Below are positions 49,464 to 60,295 of a stretch of 64,000 bases of DNA, in pieces; position 1 is the first letter of the stretch; every line of letters starts with the position of its first letter. The translations under genes and the position numbers were made by a program. The DNA is from Chamaelirium japonicum (lineage: Eukaryota; Streptophyta; Magnoliopsida; Liliales; Melanthiaceae), in contig OX393553.1 of the NCBI GenBank assembly GCA_947650365.1, positions 40,099,949 to 40,163,948 of the forward strand, written 5' to 3'. The notes below the pieces were generated by a model. The model was not told where the DNA came from. It did no database searches and worked only from the letters and a program-made list of their open reading frames with translations.

Positions 49464-49782
49464 TGATCTTAATTTCAACGGTCATGATCTATGGGCCATG
49501 GGATGAACCTGAGCCGCCTCCCTGTCGACCCACCGATCCCCTGTTGCCACTGGCTACGACCCCCGCCGGCCACTCATCGCCATCCACCAACATCGCTAAC
49601 CACTAGCCACCCGTCGCCACCCTGTCAGCCACCACCCATAGTGACGGGTGGTAGCCGACGAGTCGGTGGTCGGCGGGGATGGTGGGTGGCCAACGGGGTT
49701 GGTGGTGGCAGGGAGGCAACGACATCCCCCTTAAGTTCATCTCATGACCCATAGATCGTGGCCGTTAAAATTAGGGTCATCA
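49464..49782. mobile_element. Inverted-repeat element, about 319 bp, long arms
   Basis: The left arm (49464-49509) contains CAACGGTCATGATCTATGGG and GATGAAC; the right arm (49736-49782), inverted, contains TAACGGCCACGATCTATGGG and GATGAAC. Pairing continues inward through GCCTCCCTG. The GC-rich middle also has inverted GGTGG/CCACC stretches. No clean target duplication was found, so the class (MULE-like or foldback) is open. Confidence 0.6.
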
Positions 49783-50056
49783 GGTGTCGAGACAACGATC
49801 AGTGGAGACGTGTAGAATCCCTAACTAGCAGACCCAGTTAAAACTAAAAAGATCGATCAACTGTCTTTTTTTTTTTTTTTTTTTTTAATTTTGAAGTGGA
49901 CTTACAAATGTTAAAGCTCAAGAAAAATAAGTAGAGACGTACGTCAAGCAAAATAGACAATTATAAAGGAACTAGTGGTTCTTGATGAAGATAGTCCAGC
50001 GTGACATCTTGGTGCACTATTGACAAGAGTTGGGCAAGAAAATTTGAAGACCACAA

Positions 50057-50330
50057 AATAAGTGGCGACGTGCGAAACATGTGTTCTTACGAAACACGGA
50101 GTATGCATGATGCCAGTGATTCAAAGTGCTTAACGTAGTGTCTTTGTATGTTGGCCGATCTAGGCACATCGTCGTTTCAATCGAGCCAACATCGGGACAT
50201 ATCGCTTTGTACAATTGCAGGTTAGTTGACTGTGTTGCAACATGAACCGAACTAACTGTGGTAAGGCGCGGAACATGTGTTCTTACGAGACATGGAGTAT
50301 ACGCGACACTTCATTCGGAGTACTTAGTGT
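50057..50330. repeat. Short direct duplication, about 70 bp, 205 bp apart
   Basis: AACATGTGTTCTTACGA.ACA.GGAGTAT at about 50077 recurs at about 50271, followed in both by a GTGCTTA or GTACTTA block and TAGTGT. It lies just left of the gag-bearing element and may mark its border. Confidence 0.6.
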
Positions 50331-50569
50331 GGGGGGTTCTAAATCGAACCGGGCTATTCGGGTGGCCAGCACAATCCAACAGACCAAAGAGAAGAGAGAA
50401 GACGGTGGTTACGTGGAAAAACCCCTTCGCAACGTCGAAGGGGGAAAAATCACGGGTGGGGCGAGAATGCACTAAAACTATTCTTTCGGTTACAATCTCT
50501 CACCTTAACCCCAATTACAAACCCGAGGTCCGGTCTCCCAAACTACCGACCTCTGCAATTTCACTCAGA

Positions 50570-50740
50570 TTACCGACCGACGCAGACAGCGTCTGACTAC
50601 CGGTCGCTGCAGACAGTATCTGGCTACCGGTCGCTGCTGACAGTATCTGGCTACCGGTCGCTACCGACAGTATCTGGCTACCGATCGACCTCCGCAGACA
50701 GCCTCTGACTACTGTCCGACCGATCTCCGCAGCTCCGCGA
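50570..50740. repeat. 27-bp tandem repeat, about five units
   Basis: Units of the type CTACCGGTCGCTGCAGACAG followed by TATCTGG recur with small changes; the later units are longer and more worn. Confidence 0.8.
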
Positions 50741-51009
50741 ATTCCAGGACGAAACGGGCAGCGTCTCCTCAAGAATTCTTCCTCATCTCCGCTGAAGGGG
50801 TAGGTCCCCTTTTATAGTGGCGGGGTGATGGTTACGACGCTCCGCGAAAAACGGATAGGTGACGTGTCTCCGCAATTAGCTCAACCGCCGCTGTAGTGAG
50901 GACGTGTCGCGCGGTTGACACCTGGTCACCTTGGGCCGGAAATCTCGGAGCGTAGTCAGCACTCCGAGATCTCCGGGTTCGACTGCTGCTACATACCTCG
51001 GCTCGTTGC

Positions 51010-51310
51010 ACGTCCTACCGAAAGAAAGAGGGGGGGGGGGGCTGTTGCATGGCCGACCCCCCATGTTGTCTGATGACATGCCGACCGAAGCAATGGGGGG
51101 GGCGGGGGGGGCTGCTGCCCCCCTCTGGTGACCGACCGATCGAACCCAAGAAGAGAGGGGGGGGCTGTTGTCCCCCCCTTTTGATGACCGGCCGACCGAA
51201 CCCAAGAAGAGGGGGGGGGGCTGTTGTCCCCCCCCCCTTTTTGATGACCGGCCGACCGAGCCCAAGGAGAGGGGGGGCTGTTGTCCCCCCCCTTTCTGAT
51301 GACATGCCGA
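51010..51310. repeat. About 60-65 bp tandem repeat with poly-G/poly-C tracts, about four units
   Basis: Each unit holds TGATGACCGGCCGACCGAAC or a close form, CCCAAG(A/G)AGAG, a G run, CTGTTGT or CTGCTGC, and a C run. The open frames across it on both strands come from the repeat, not from a gene. Confidence 0.8.
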
Positions 51311-51424
51311 CTCCTCCCCTTCTTTGCCACTTATTGCGCGGTCCACCTGAAGGGTACACGCAATACCCCCTCTTGACCGGACGGTCTTCAATCTCGCCCG
51401 GTCAGGATTACTTCGTCTCGATTT

Positions 51425-51640
51425 GCATGTCAGTCTTAATTCGTGTGCAAGTCTCGGCTTGCACGCCCACCTCGATTTGCATGCCCGCCTCGGTTTACGC
51501 ACCCACCTCGACATGCGTGCTCATCTCGATTTGTGCACCCGTGTCGACGTGCGTGCTTGTCTCAGTTTGCGCGCCCGTGTCGACGTGCGTGTGCCCGTCC
51601 CGGTTTGCTCGCCCACCTCGGTTTGCATGCCAGCTTAGTT
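51425..51640. repeat. 18-bp tandem repeat, about eleven units
   Basis: Units of the type GCATGCCCGCCTCGGTTT recur with changes in GTGTCGACGTGCGTGC-like alternates. Because 18 is a multiple of 3, all three frames stay open here, which explains the overlapping open frames. Confidence 0.75.
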
Positions 51641-51945
51641 CCGGTGCTGTAGGGACTCTAAGTAACTGTCTGGGCTTTTCCTAGCTTTTCGCCACATGGC
51701 GTCACCAGGCGTCGCCACCTCGTCGCCTATTTTCCTCAAAATCCGAACCAACTCCTACAGCTCCAACTTTCTCTATAAATAGGACCCCGAAGGTTCATTT
51801 ATTTCCTCTGCTCAGATTTCTCCTCTGCGGCTGAGAATTCATTTGGGTTGATAACACGCTGCACGTGGCTTCCTTTGGATACACGCCGAGGAGTAGCGTG
51901 TTCGCAGGAGTTGCATTTGGATACACGCCGAGAGTCGTCATCGAA

Positions 51946-54015
51946 GATGTCTTTCACCTGGTTCTCCGTGATGAAGAAGTTCCCTCTGATGGAGGAGGTC
52001 CGGGCGGCTTACGGCATTCCGGATACGATCTCACTTTCCTTTGCTACTGGTCCTTTGGACCCGTCAGATGGCAACCGTACTGTTGTTACGCTCGGCCAGC
52101 TATGCTGCGGCCTGCGGCTTCCCTTGCAAGCTTTTCTGGTCGCCTGCTGGAGTACATGAAAGTGTCTCCAGGCCAGAGCAACGGCTGGAGGATTCTTCGT
52201 TGCATGGAAGCGATAGAAGAACGGGCGGGGCAGCAGCTCTGCGTCGCGTACCTCCTAAAGAAATATTTCATTAAGGACTACAAGATGACGCCAGGCAGCG
52301 TCTTTTTCTATTTCAGCCTGCAGGCATGCGCGGGCAGTCGCCCTCCCATCGGGGGCTTAGCTGACTCGGTAAGGGGTTGGAGGGAGTGCCCCATCGTGGT
52401 CGGAGGACCCTGGAGGGGTCGCTTCAAAATCCCTGGATCCGTCTCCCTCCTCGCTGCGACCGTCGAGGAATTCTACCCGTCTAGGCAGCTTCAGTGCCCT
52501 GGGGCTGTTAAGGAGGAGTTGGACCAACTTATTAGGAGGGTGAAGAACAACGACGACGACTGGCGGCAGCTGTTTCCAAAGCTACCGGTCGTCAGGTCTT
52601 ACAGTACCACTCCAAAGAAGGGCAAACAGCCTACGGCGACGGGTAGGGAAGAAGAGCCCTCTGCTTGCTCTTCTGAGCTTCCTGACAGGTACGTTAGCTC
52701 CGTCAGACGCTTCAACCCAAACACTGCCGCCTCTAAACTTTGCGTGGTCTTCAGGCGCCGCGCTAAGTCGACTGCGGTTGTTGGCGGCTGCAGGCAACCA
52801 GCTGCACGCAAAGTAGCTGCAGCCGCAGGGAAGGCAAAAAGATGCGTCCTTCTAAATGAGTCCTCCAGCGACGACGATGAAGGCCGCTCTCCTCTCGCTC
52901 CCGCTATGCGACGTGCTGCTTGCGACGATCTTCGTTCCCTCCCCGACGACTGGTCAGAAGACGTGCCGTCGACGGGTAGACATTACGTGGAGATAGAAGA
53001 CTCCGAGAGGTCTTCCAGTTACAGTCTCTCTCCCTCTCTTGGTCGGGGCAAGCAACCCATGGCGTCTGGCTCTGCGGGGTCGCGTGGGCGCGCTTCACCC
53101 CGCGATCCCCCTGCTGCCCCTACCGTTGTACCACCTGCTGCACCCCCTGCTGCACCATCTGCTCCACTATTCGCACGTGAGGATGTTCGATGCTTCATGG
53201 CTTCACCTTCCTCCTCTGCTTCAGGGGGCGTCGCCGTGCCGCCTCCCAGTTCTCCCCCCGGAGTTACCGAAGCTACCTCTCACCGTCGCTCCCCTGGGCT
53301 CTCTGCTTGTCAGGTGGAGGAAGAGGATACTGGGGTGGACAGTTCCAGCTGGCGGAGCCAGCTCGGCGACCTTCATGAGGTAAGTCTTCGAGTCGTTGTA
53401 GGCTTGATTGCTGCAGTAGTTTCCACTCCTGACTCCTTGGTTCATCTCTTCCACTTTTGTTAGATGAGCGGTCGTGTGGCTACGATTGCCGGCCATGTCG
53501 CCGAGAGGGGCGCTCAAAGGATGGCGCAACTCGAGGCCTCCCTGCAGACTGCTCGGCAGGACTTGAGGGAGACCCGCACTCGGTTAGTGGAGACCCGCAC
53601 TCAGTTAGCGGAGGCACGATGTGTCCATAAGGAATTAGCTGCAGTCTAGGCTCAGCTCGAAGTCGCGTAGGCAAACGCTGCTGACCCCTTCGAGTTGCAA
53701 GAGGCACTGGATACCGCTCAGGCAGAAATCGACAGGCTGTAGGATCGGTTCAGAGACCAGGCCTCAGTGATCCGGAGGCAGCGATTGGATGCCGAGGCCA
53801 CCAAGGCGGCTCACGAAGCCGAAATCACCGTGTTGAAGTCCACTATCGACCAGGCTGAAGCATCGCATAAGGCTGCGCTTGCTCAGCAGCATGCGGACTT
53901 CTCCATAGAGTGCAAGTTGTACCTTAAAGAACAGGCGGTGGGGTGGCGTAAGAAGGTTCCGAAGCTGCGCAGCAAGCTCCCGCCGGGGCCGTGGAAAGCT
54001 GGGGGAGATGACTGA
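51946..54015 (+). pseudogene. Gag-like protein of a non-autonomous gypsy-type element (PF04195-like), disrupted
   Basis: The N-terminus from ATG 51946 reads FPLMEEVRAAYGIPD and later GLRLPLQAF. The frame then shifts near 52130 to one reading GRLLEYMKVSPGQSNGWRIL. This order matches the plant 'putative gypsy type transposon' domain (GLRLP, then P.Q..PN.WR). A long basic, Ser-rich middle region follows. An 84-bp GT-AG intron fits at 53380-53463 and joins GDLHE to MSGRVATIAG in phase. The C-terminal part is a coiled coil rich in Ala, Gln, Glu and Arg. It is broken by TAG at three places between about 53647 and 53743 and ends GGDD-TGA at 54015. One frameshift and three nonsense codons make it a pseudogene. 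Confidence 0.7.
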
Positions 54016-54289
54016 CCACTCCCGCTTATGTCTTATTTTGTGATGTAATAAAACAACACGCTCGTTTGTATTGGGACCCTTTAATTCGATTAATCTGAAT
54101 GCTATGATTGTCGTCTTTCTCTTGTCGATCTTGCATCTTAAGTACACGTCGACGACGTGTCATTGAAAGTTGGCTCTCATGTTTTGATTACACGTCGACG
54201 ACGCGCATAACTACACGTCGACGACATGCGTAACTACACTTCGACGACGTGCGACCAAAATCTGATCCTTATATTAGCGGGGGGTGATA
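54016..54289. repeat. 3' flank of the gag-like gene with CGTCGACGACGTG repeats
   Basis: ACACGTCGACGACG(T/C)G or a close form occurs four times between 54143 and 54255. No gene is present. Confidence 0.6.
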
Positions 54290-54772
54290 TACCCTACCTT
54301 GCTTGCGCTGGTCGATCGATCGTACCCCCGAGGGATCTGTCGACCGATCCTCCCAGGTGTTCACCGGCCGGTCACGCCCTTCGCAGGGACCTGTCGATCG
54401 GTCGGCCACGTGGTAGAACTCGCTAGGGGTGTTATGTACCACTTGGTTTAGGTTGGTTGATCGATCATACCCCGATGGGGTTTGCCGACCAATCTTCCCA
54501 GGTGTTCACCGGCCGGTCATGCCCTTCGCAGGACCTGTCGACCGGTCGGCCAAGTGGTAGAACTTGCTAGGAGTGTTATGTACCACTTGGTTTAGGTTGG
54601 TTGACCGGTCGTACCCCGACGGGGTCTGCCGACCGATCTTCCCAGGTGTTCACCGGCCGGTCATGCCCTTCGTAGGGACCTGTCGACCGGTCGGCCAAGT
54701 GGTAGAACTCGCTAGGAGTGTTATGTACCACTTGGTTTAGGTTGGTTGACCGATCGTATCCCGACGGGGTCT
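54290..54772. repeat. 145-bp tandem repeat, three units and a cut fourth
   Basis: Units start near 54309, 54456, 54599 and 54743 and share CCCAGGTGTTCACCGGCCGG, GACCTGTCGACCGGTCGGCC and TATGTACCACTTGGTTTAGG. The fourth unit stops after GACGGGGTCT at 54772, where the copia LTR begins. Units 2 and 3 continue at that point with GCCGACC. Confidence 0.9.
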
Positions 54773-57102
54773 TGTTAGAATTGGTGAGGTCTATAGCTCG
54801 TAAAAACCTATAGTTTAGCTATGTATGGTTGATAGTATAGGATTGCATATTGGTACGTACCTTAGTACGTGTTCTGATTACAGAACAGAGAGCCATGGCT
54901 ACATGGTAATCCTCTTGAGTGGGAGACTCAAGGGACTGGTCCCATGTAACCTAAATACGTTCGCAGCTCTGATAAGGGTTGGTCGCCCTATCAGGATAAG
55001 CTGTTGGGATGACAGAGCGTGGGTGTCTCCACCACGGTCATTACCAGGCACAGTGTCTGTGGCCGAACGGAACCAACACGGTGCACAGATCGATGAGCAG
55101 ACATCGGTGCACTAAACCGTGTTTCTGCTTAGGGTAAAACGGTCCTAAACCCTGAGGAACCATGTCTGGTGGACTAACCAGTTGTGTGGTGCTTTGGCGC
55201 ACCAATGTGTGAGGATCCGGATACAGTGATCCAAAACCACGGTGTACTGGGTTACCCGGCTGGCGTTGCATCAGCGTGTCACTCCTGCAGGCTATCCACA
55301 CCCCTAACGGGAGGTGCGTTCCTTGGTCTGACCTACGTCGTATTAAACCCTGGCCAGGTGGTCATCAGTTGGACTGATGACGGATCCGGTTGCTCGTCAG
55401 AGTAATCGGAGGTACGATGTATGTGGTCAACCGGGAAGGAACCGAGTCATATGAGCACTCGAGTCTGACGGTATTCTCCACTGCTCGAGTTGCATCATGG
55501 CACCAAGTGGAGGGACAGCGAGTTTACCATACTAAGCGGAGAGCAGGGGTATGAGAGAGAACATAGTAAGTCCGGGGGAATTGGAGTGCAGCCTGCGTCG
55601 CACTCTGGGTGGCTACACAGGTTAACTCGGACTCAGAGGATCGATGGTACACTCGGGTAGTGTGTCGATCGAGTCTGAGTTGGAAGCCATGAACCCTGGT
55701 CCCTGAAGGTTCCACCTTATCGATATTATGTACGGTTCTTATACCATCTCCTCGAAACACAGAACGTAGTTAGAGGAAGCGAGAAGTCCAAGCATACGCT
55801 CCGTGAGTGCTTCGCACTAGTGCACGGTAGATGCGTAGCTACGTGTGTGCACTAAGGGGAAACCCTAGGTTAGTGCAGAGACGCATGTAGCAATTCCTTG
55901 CCATAAGTGGACTTTGCCACATGGGTGCAATGCACCGGGACATGTTGCGAGTTGACTAGTTGAATTCACTAGGGGCACCCTACGGGAACCTCAGAGAATA
56001 GTGAAATCACTGGTGCACTTCACTTATGTGTGCCTTGCAAAGTCTCGTACACGAGGAACGGCCAACTAGTGGCATAAGGGTGTTTTGGTCATACCATGCG
56101 CCACTATGCACTAAGGGGGCCGGCCCAAAGTGTTGAGAGACTGGTCAAGGCCGGCCCCATTAGTTTCGGGAGGTTGTTGCCTCCGATGAAGGGGCCGGTT
56201 ATGAGGCGCAGAAAATGGGCTGGTTTTGACCGTTTTCGAAAACAAGGAAAGGATAGAGATAAAGAAGAGATATATAGGGATAAGGTTTGAATCTATCATC
56301 CTTATCCATACTGTCCTTATCCATATGAATAGGCCGGCCCTATATATGAGAAGGAGAGAGAGGGTGCACGAAATTAATAGAGCCATGCAAGCCCTAGGGC
56401 CGGCCATGGCATGGGGAAACCCTAGCCGCCCCCTCTCCTCTCTTCGCATCTCCTCTTTCGTCTCTCTCTCCCTCGCTTGCGCTATTGGATGGCGACTCGT
56501 CTTCCTCACGTGGTGTTTTGTAGAAGGAGAAGGCTCGTCGTATGGAGGCACTCAGAGATCCATCGATGAGGTGCCGTGCATCGTGTGAGATCGGGTGAAC
56601 TAGAAGGCGTCTCCCGCAACCTTTTGCTGTCCAGAATCTGCACAGAAAATCAACATTGATTCTGCGATTCCGGAAGCTACAGAAGTCCAAATGACGTGAA
56701 ACTTGTTGGAAAAGTTGCGTCTCGAAGTTGGCTACCTGCAGTCCAAATTTCAGCCCAATCGGAGTTCGGAGCAGAAAGTTATGGCCATCGTACCGAAGCT
56801 ATGTCGAGCAGATCCGTAGCCCGTCTCCATCGACAAAGAAGAAATTTGTCGCGGTGAAAGATTCCGCACGCAGGTATGACCTCTAACAAGTAGATCTAAC
56901 ATAATTAGAACATGCATTCATGCTAGTTTGTTCTTTCGCGTTAGATCATCGTTAGGGGTTCGCGTAGTTGCCATGCTAGATTCATACACGCATATGTAGA
57001 TCGTTTCGATGAAAATTTTGATATGTAACGCACACCGCTCACGGTCCTCTGACCTTCACTTTGCTTCCGCTGCGGGCCTATTCCATGGATTTATTTCCAA
57101 CA
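54773..57102 (+). repeat. Ty1/copia 5' LTR, 2,330 bp
   Basis: It starts TGTTAGAA and ends TTCCAACA, directly followed by a primer binding site. The first 1,638 bases match the right LTR at 62363 with 13 differences and no gaps. No real gene lies inside; open frames there occur identically in both LTRs. Confidence 0.93.
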
Positions 57103-57103
57103 A

Positions 57104-57116
57104 TTGGTATCAGAGC
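57104..57116 (+). other. Primer binding site of the copia element
   Basis: TTGGTATCAGAGC, one base after the LTR end, is the standard tRNA-Met-type site. Confidence 0.9.
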
Positions 57117-59232
57117 ACGCTAGTGGTGTGCGTTTCATGTTTTTTTCATGAAACCGTCATGTGCGCGCATGAATAGTATGTACCGCCATCGGGGTTCTAC
57201 GAGTAGATCATGCATAGTAGATTTTGTATGTTCTATGAATCGTTCTTGCAGGGCGCCGCTTCTAAAATTATTCTGGATATGTGATTGCTTGCTACCGGGG
57301 GTCGGACCCCGTGTTAGCGATTTTGTCTGGATGTTTTTTCTTCTGTGTGTGGATAGATTTTAGAGCCATAGTCGGGCAAGAGGTGAAGATTTACCACCCT
57401 TGATTCCCAGGCTTTTGCTAGGTTTGTTTTCCTTTTCTTTCTAGGAAATTGTGTACGAGCGAGCACTTGCTCGAAGCGTACTAGATCTTTTTCGGTTACA
57501 GATTGAAGAGGAGGACTTACCGTGGAGATCCACCACTGGAAAGATGAGCGGAACCTTGGAGGACGATGGCGATCCGGCGAAGCGTACACGATGACGGCAA
57601 AGGGCATAAAGCGTCAGAAGATCGTATACAGAGGCTTGCACCGGATCGAGGAGCCTTGTGAAGGAGACAGAGAGCCTGCGCTGTGCCAGTCAGGTTCAGG
57701 GGTCGGACCCTGAACTTGATTCAGTTGTGTGCTTGTTTCTTTCAGTAGTTCTTTATATTTCTGTAGAGAACCCCGATGCGATAATTTGATTATCTGTGTC
57801 AGAGGGATGCCCTTTCCCCTCGGGTCCTAGCGACCTTATTAGGATAGGATTCCACTAGTGACGCCTATTATTTAATTGACCCTTGATGATAGTATGAATT
57901 CCTCATATTTGGTTATGCCCCCATTAGGTCAACACCCGATTAGTCGGGTGTGCATATTTGGCAAGCATCGAAACCTAGAATGAGTTGGAATTCTACTATG
58001 ACATCATTCGTCAAATTTATAAGCGAGGCGCCATGGTAGTGGAAGACCTTTCCTTTCAGTCTGACCTTAGGTTAGGCTCCAGGGCATTAGTGTGATAGCC
58101 AAGTTTGCGAAGCATCTATGTTCTTGGGATATGTAATGTGACCCTTGAGTGGAGAAATCCACTCGAGGCAGGGACTATGATATTCCAAGATCGATTAATG
58201 CTTCGCGAAAGGCTTGAATGCTAGTGGGAGCACGGTATGACCAGGGTCTAGTGTATAGGTTGTCGTGACCTTAGTGTACACTCATACTTGCATTAAATAA
58301 CCCTCAAATTTAATAAGGGATGCAAGAGAGGACTTTTAGAGATCCTCTGGCCTCCACGGCCAATCACTTCGTGCTCGGGTGGGAGGGCATAACTCAACAA
58401 CCCCCTCGGGTGAGAGCTGTGTTTTTCCATGCCAAGTTACTTAGTGATCTCCCTCGGGATATGGCGGTTACGGCGCCAAGGGTTCAGGCTTTACTCACCC
58501 TCGTGGGGGCCGTTAGAACTTCCGTTCCGTAATTGCCTAGGCTCGTGGTTAAGCATCCGAAGTATACGTGAGGTATTCGTTGCGAAGACAATGGTGATCA
58601 CGTGGTACTGGCCAAAAGATAACCATGGTTCATCAAAGCCCTTAGTTGGCAGATTTGGATAGGGTCAAGGGAAAGACCCGTGTAAGCGGATGACCTGCAC
58701 ACTGCCCTCTCGGACAGGTGCAGCCTATTCCGAGATCTTACATACATGGTTAAATTAATCCATAGAGGTGTCTTCACTGTGAGGGTAGCGCTGACATTTG
58801 GATATAATTAGCTTGTTTTAAAAATCCATAAAAATAAGTTTTCCTGCATTCTTCTTCATTCAACCATATAGTTCCCCTATCCGCTATCCCATAAGAGAAC
58901 CAGTTATCGGGTCTCTAACTACGTAGAGCGAAAGCGCTAACTTTAGCTTATGCATAGGGTAGAAAACGTACATTGGCTTGTAATCTTAATATCCCTGTAC
59001 TAGACCTAATGGGTCCAGATATCACTAGGGCACTAACTAGGGCATATGATGACTAGCGAGAATCTGAGGAGATGTGAAAGTTCTGTGTCATAGCAGACTT
59101 GCAGACAACTCCTTAGAAGCAAGTCAGAGATATGCCGGGTCTTCTCTAATAAAGTTTTACTTGCATAAGATATCTGCTAGGCGAAGTCAGTAGACTCATC
59201 GCTTATCCACCAAGATACTTGTCGGTACCAAG

Positions 59233-59445
59233 ATGTCAGAGGGAATGCTTGTTCGGGAACACATCCTTGAGTTCCAGATCGAACTAGATTCCAAAGACAT
59301 AGTACCAGATGACGAGGTGGTGGAAGACGTCTATCTTGCATCCTTGTCTGGAACCTTCGAAGGCGTTATCAAAGACTTTAGCTTTAACAAGTTAGAGATG
59401 ATAAACGCAGAACATCTAAGGAGATTTCCAAGAGACAAAGGATGA
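59233..59445 (+). pseudogene. Copia gag fragment
   Basis: The frame MSEGMLVREHILEFQIELDS followed by EVVEDVYLASLSGTFEGVI and FNKLEM matches the middle of copia gag (MSEG.SVREHVL..., I...LP..F...., N.NKM). It is cut by a stop at 59443 and has no zinc knuckle in frame after it. Confidence 0.75.
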
Positions 59446-60295
59446 GATCAAGATTAAAGGCAATGCCTTTAGTGCTTAACCTAGGTCTTCTTTAGAAGAA
59501 CCTAAGGGAGTAACTTATAAGAGATCGAATACTATTTTAGTGCAGAAACTAGTATGGACTCCTAAGTTTGGTAACGCTAAGGACGGAAGTGTTTCCGCTT
59601 TGGCGAGTGTAGGGGGTATTTAAAGATTGAGTATGGCCTCAGGATGTTAGGATTTGAGTCGCTATCTAGTAGCAGTTCTTATGCTTCTTAGAATGTAGAC
59701 TTCGGGTCTACAGAGATTCAAGGAAAGCAGAAGGCTACTTTATAGTGAAGTAATCCTAACATAGGTACTGATGTCATAAGCCGCTGCGGAAGCTGTTAGA
59801 TATGAATGTCTTAGTTTTTCCGAAATACAGATTTTGTTTTTTTTAGAGATGTAGTTCTGTTTCCTCCTTAGTAAATAAAGTTTTTTAGTTTTAGACAGCA
59901 CCGTATGTGTGTATCTTAAACTGAAAAGATAGCTTAAGTACTAGAGGAATAGATCAGAATAATCTCTTTAAATTTAATCTTAATTCGGAAATAGATTTCA
60001 TGACAGCTGCAGCGTTAAATTTAAATTCATCTAAATCCTTCGGAGAATCTATCCCATTTGTGATCCCTCTGATTTAGATATTTTGCCTCAGATAAATTCA
60101 AAGGTGACAGAAGTCCGAGTTTCTGTTCACAGAATCATCGGAGATCCTTCTAACCTATGAGTGTAATCTGGAAGGCAGAATAACTAAAAGGGCCATGAAG
60201 GTATGGAAGTTAGTTAATTTTGACGTCTATGGTTCCAAGAGCGTCCAGACGATAGGAGTCTCTTCGATTTAATCGAGGGAATGAGAACCTATCGG

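Larger units (their letters stand above)
50331..54772 (+). mobile_element. Non-autonomous gypsy-type LTR element, left part, with gag-like gene and tandem arrays
   Basis: The region has a consistent layout: a GC-rich leader with three tandem arrays (50570-50740, 51010-51310, 51425-51640), an AT-poor promoter-like stretch with CTATAAAT at 51774-51781, a gag-like gene (51946-54015), and a 145-bp array cut at 54772 by a copia insertion. No pol is seen. Its right part, including any 3' LTR, should lie beyond the copia element, outside this window. The left edge near 50331 (TGTGGGGGG) is a guess. Confidence 0.5.

Noticed and set aside
51425..51640. Regular short repeats that might suggest a CRISPR-like array
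   Set aside because: Plant nuclear context, directly adjoining 18-bp units with no unique spacers, and no associated genes.
50876..51684. Overlapping 200-codon open frames on both strands
   Set aside because: They follow tandem repeats with unit lengths of a multiple of three and poly-G/poly-C tracts. No frame shows family motifs.
54825..56588. Open frames of 60-146 codons in the copia LTR, repeated in the right LTR
   Set aside because: Their conservation between 55 and 63 kb is explained by LTR identity. They show no protein motifs, and LTRs are non-coding.
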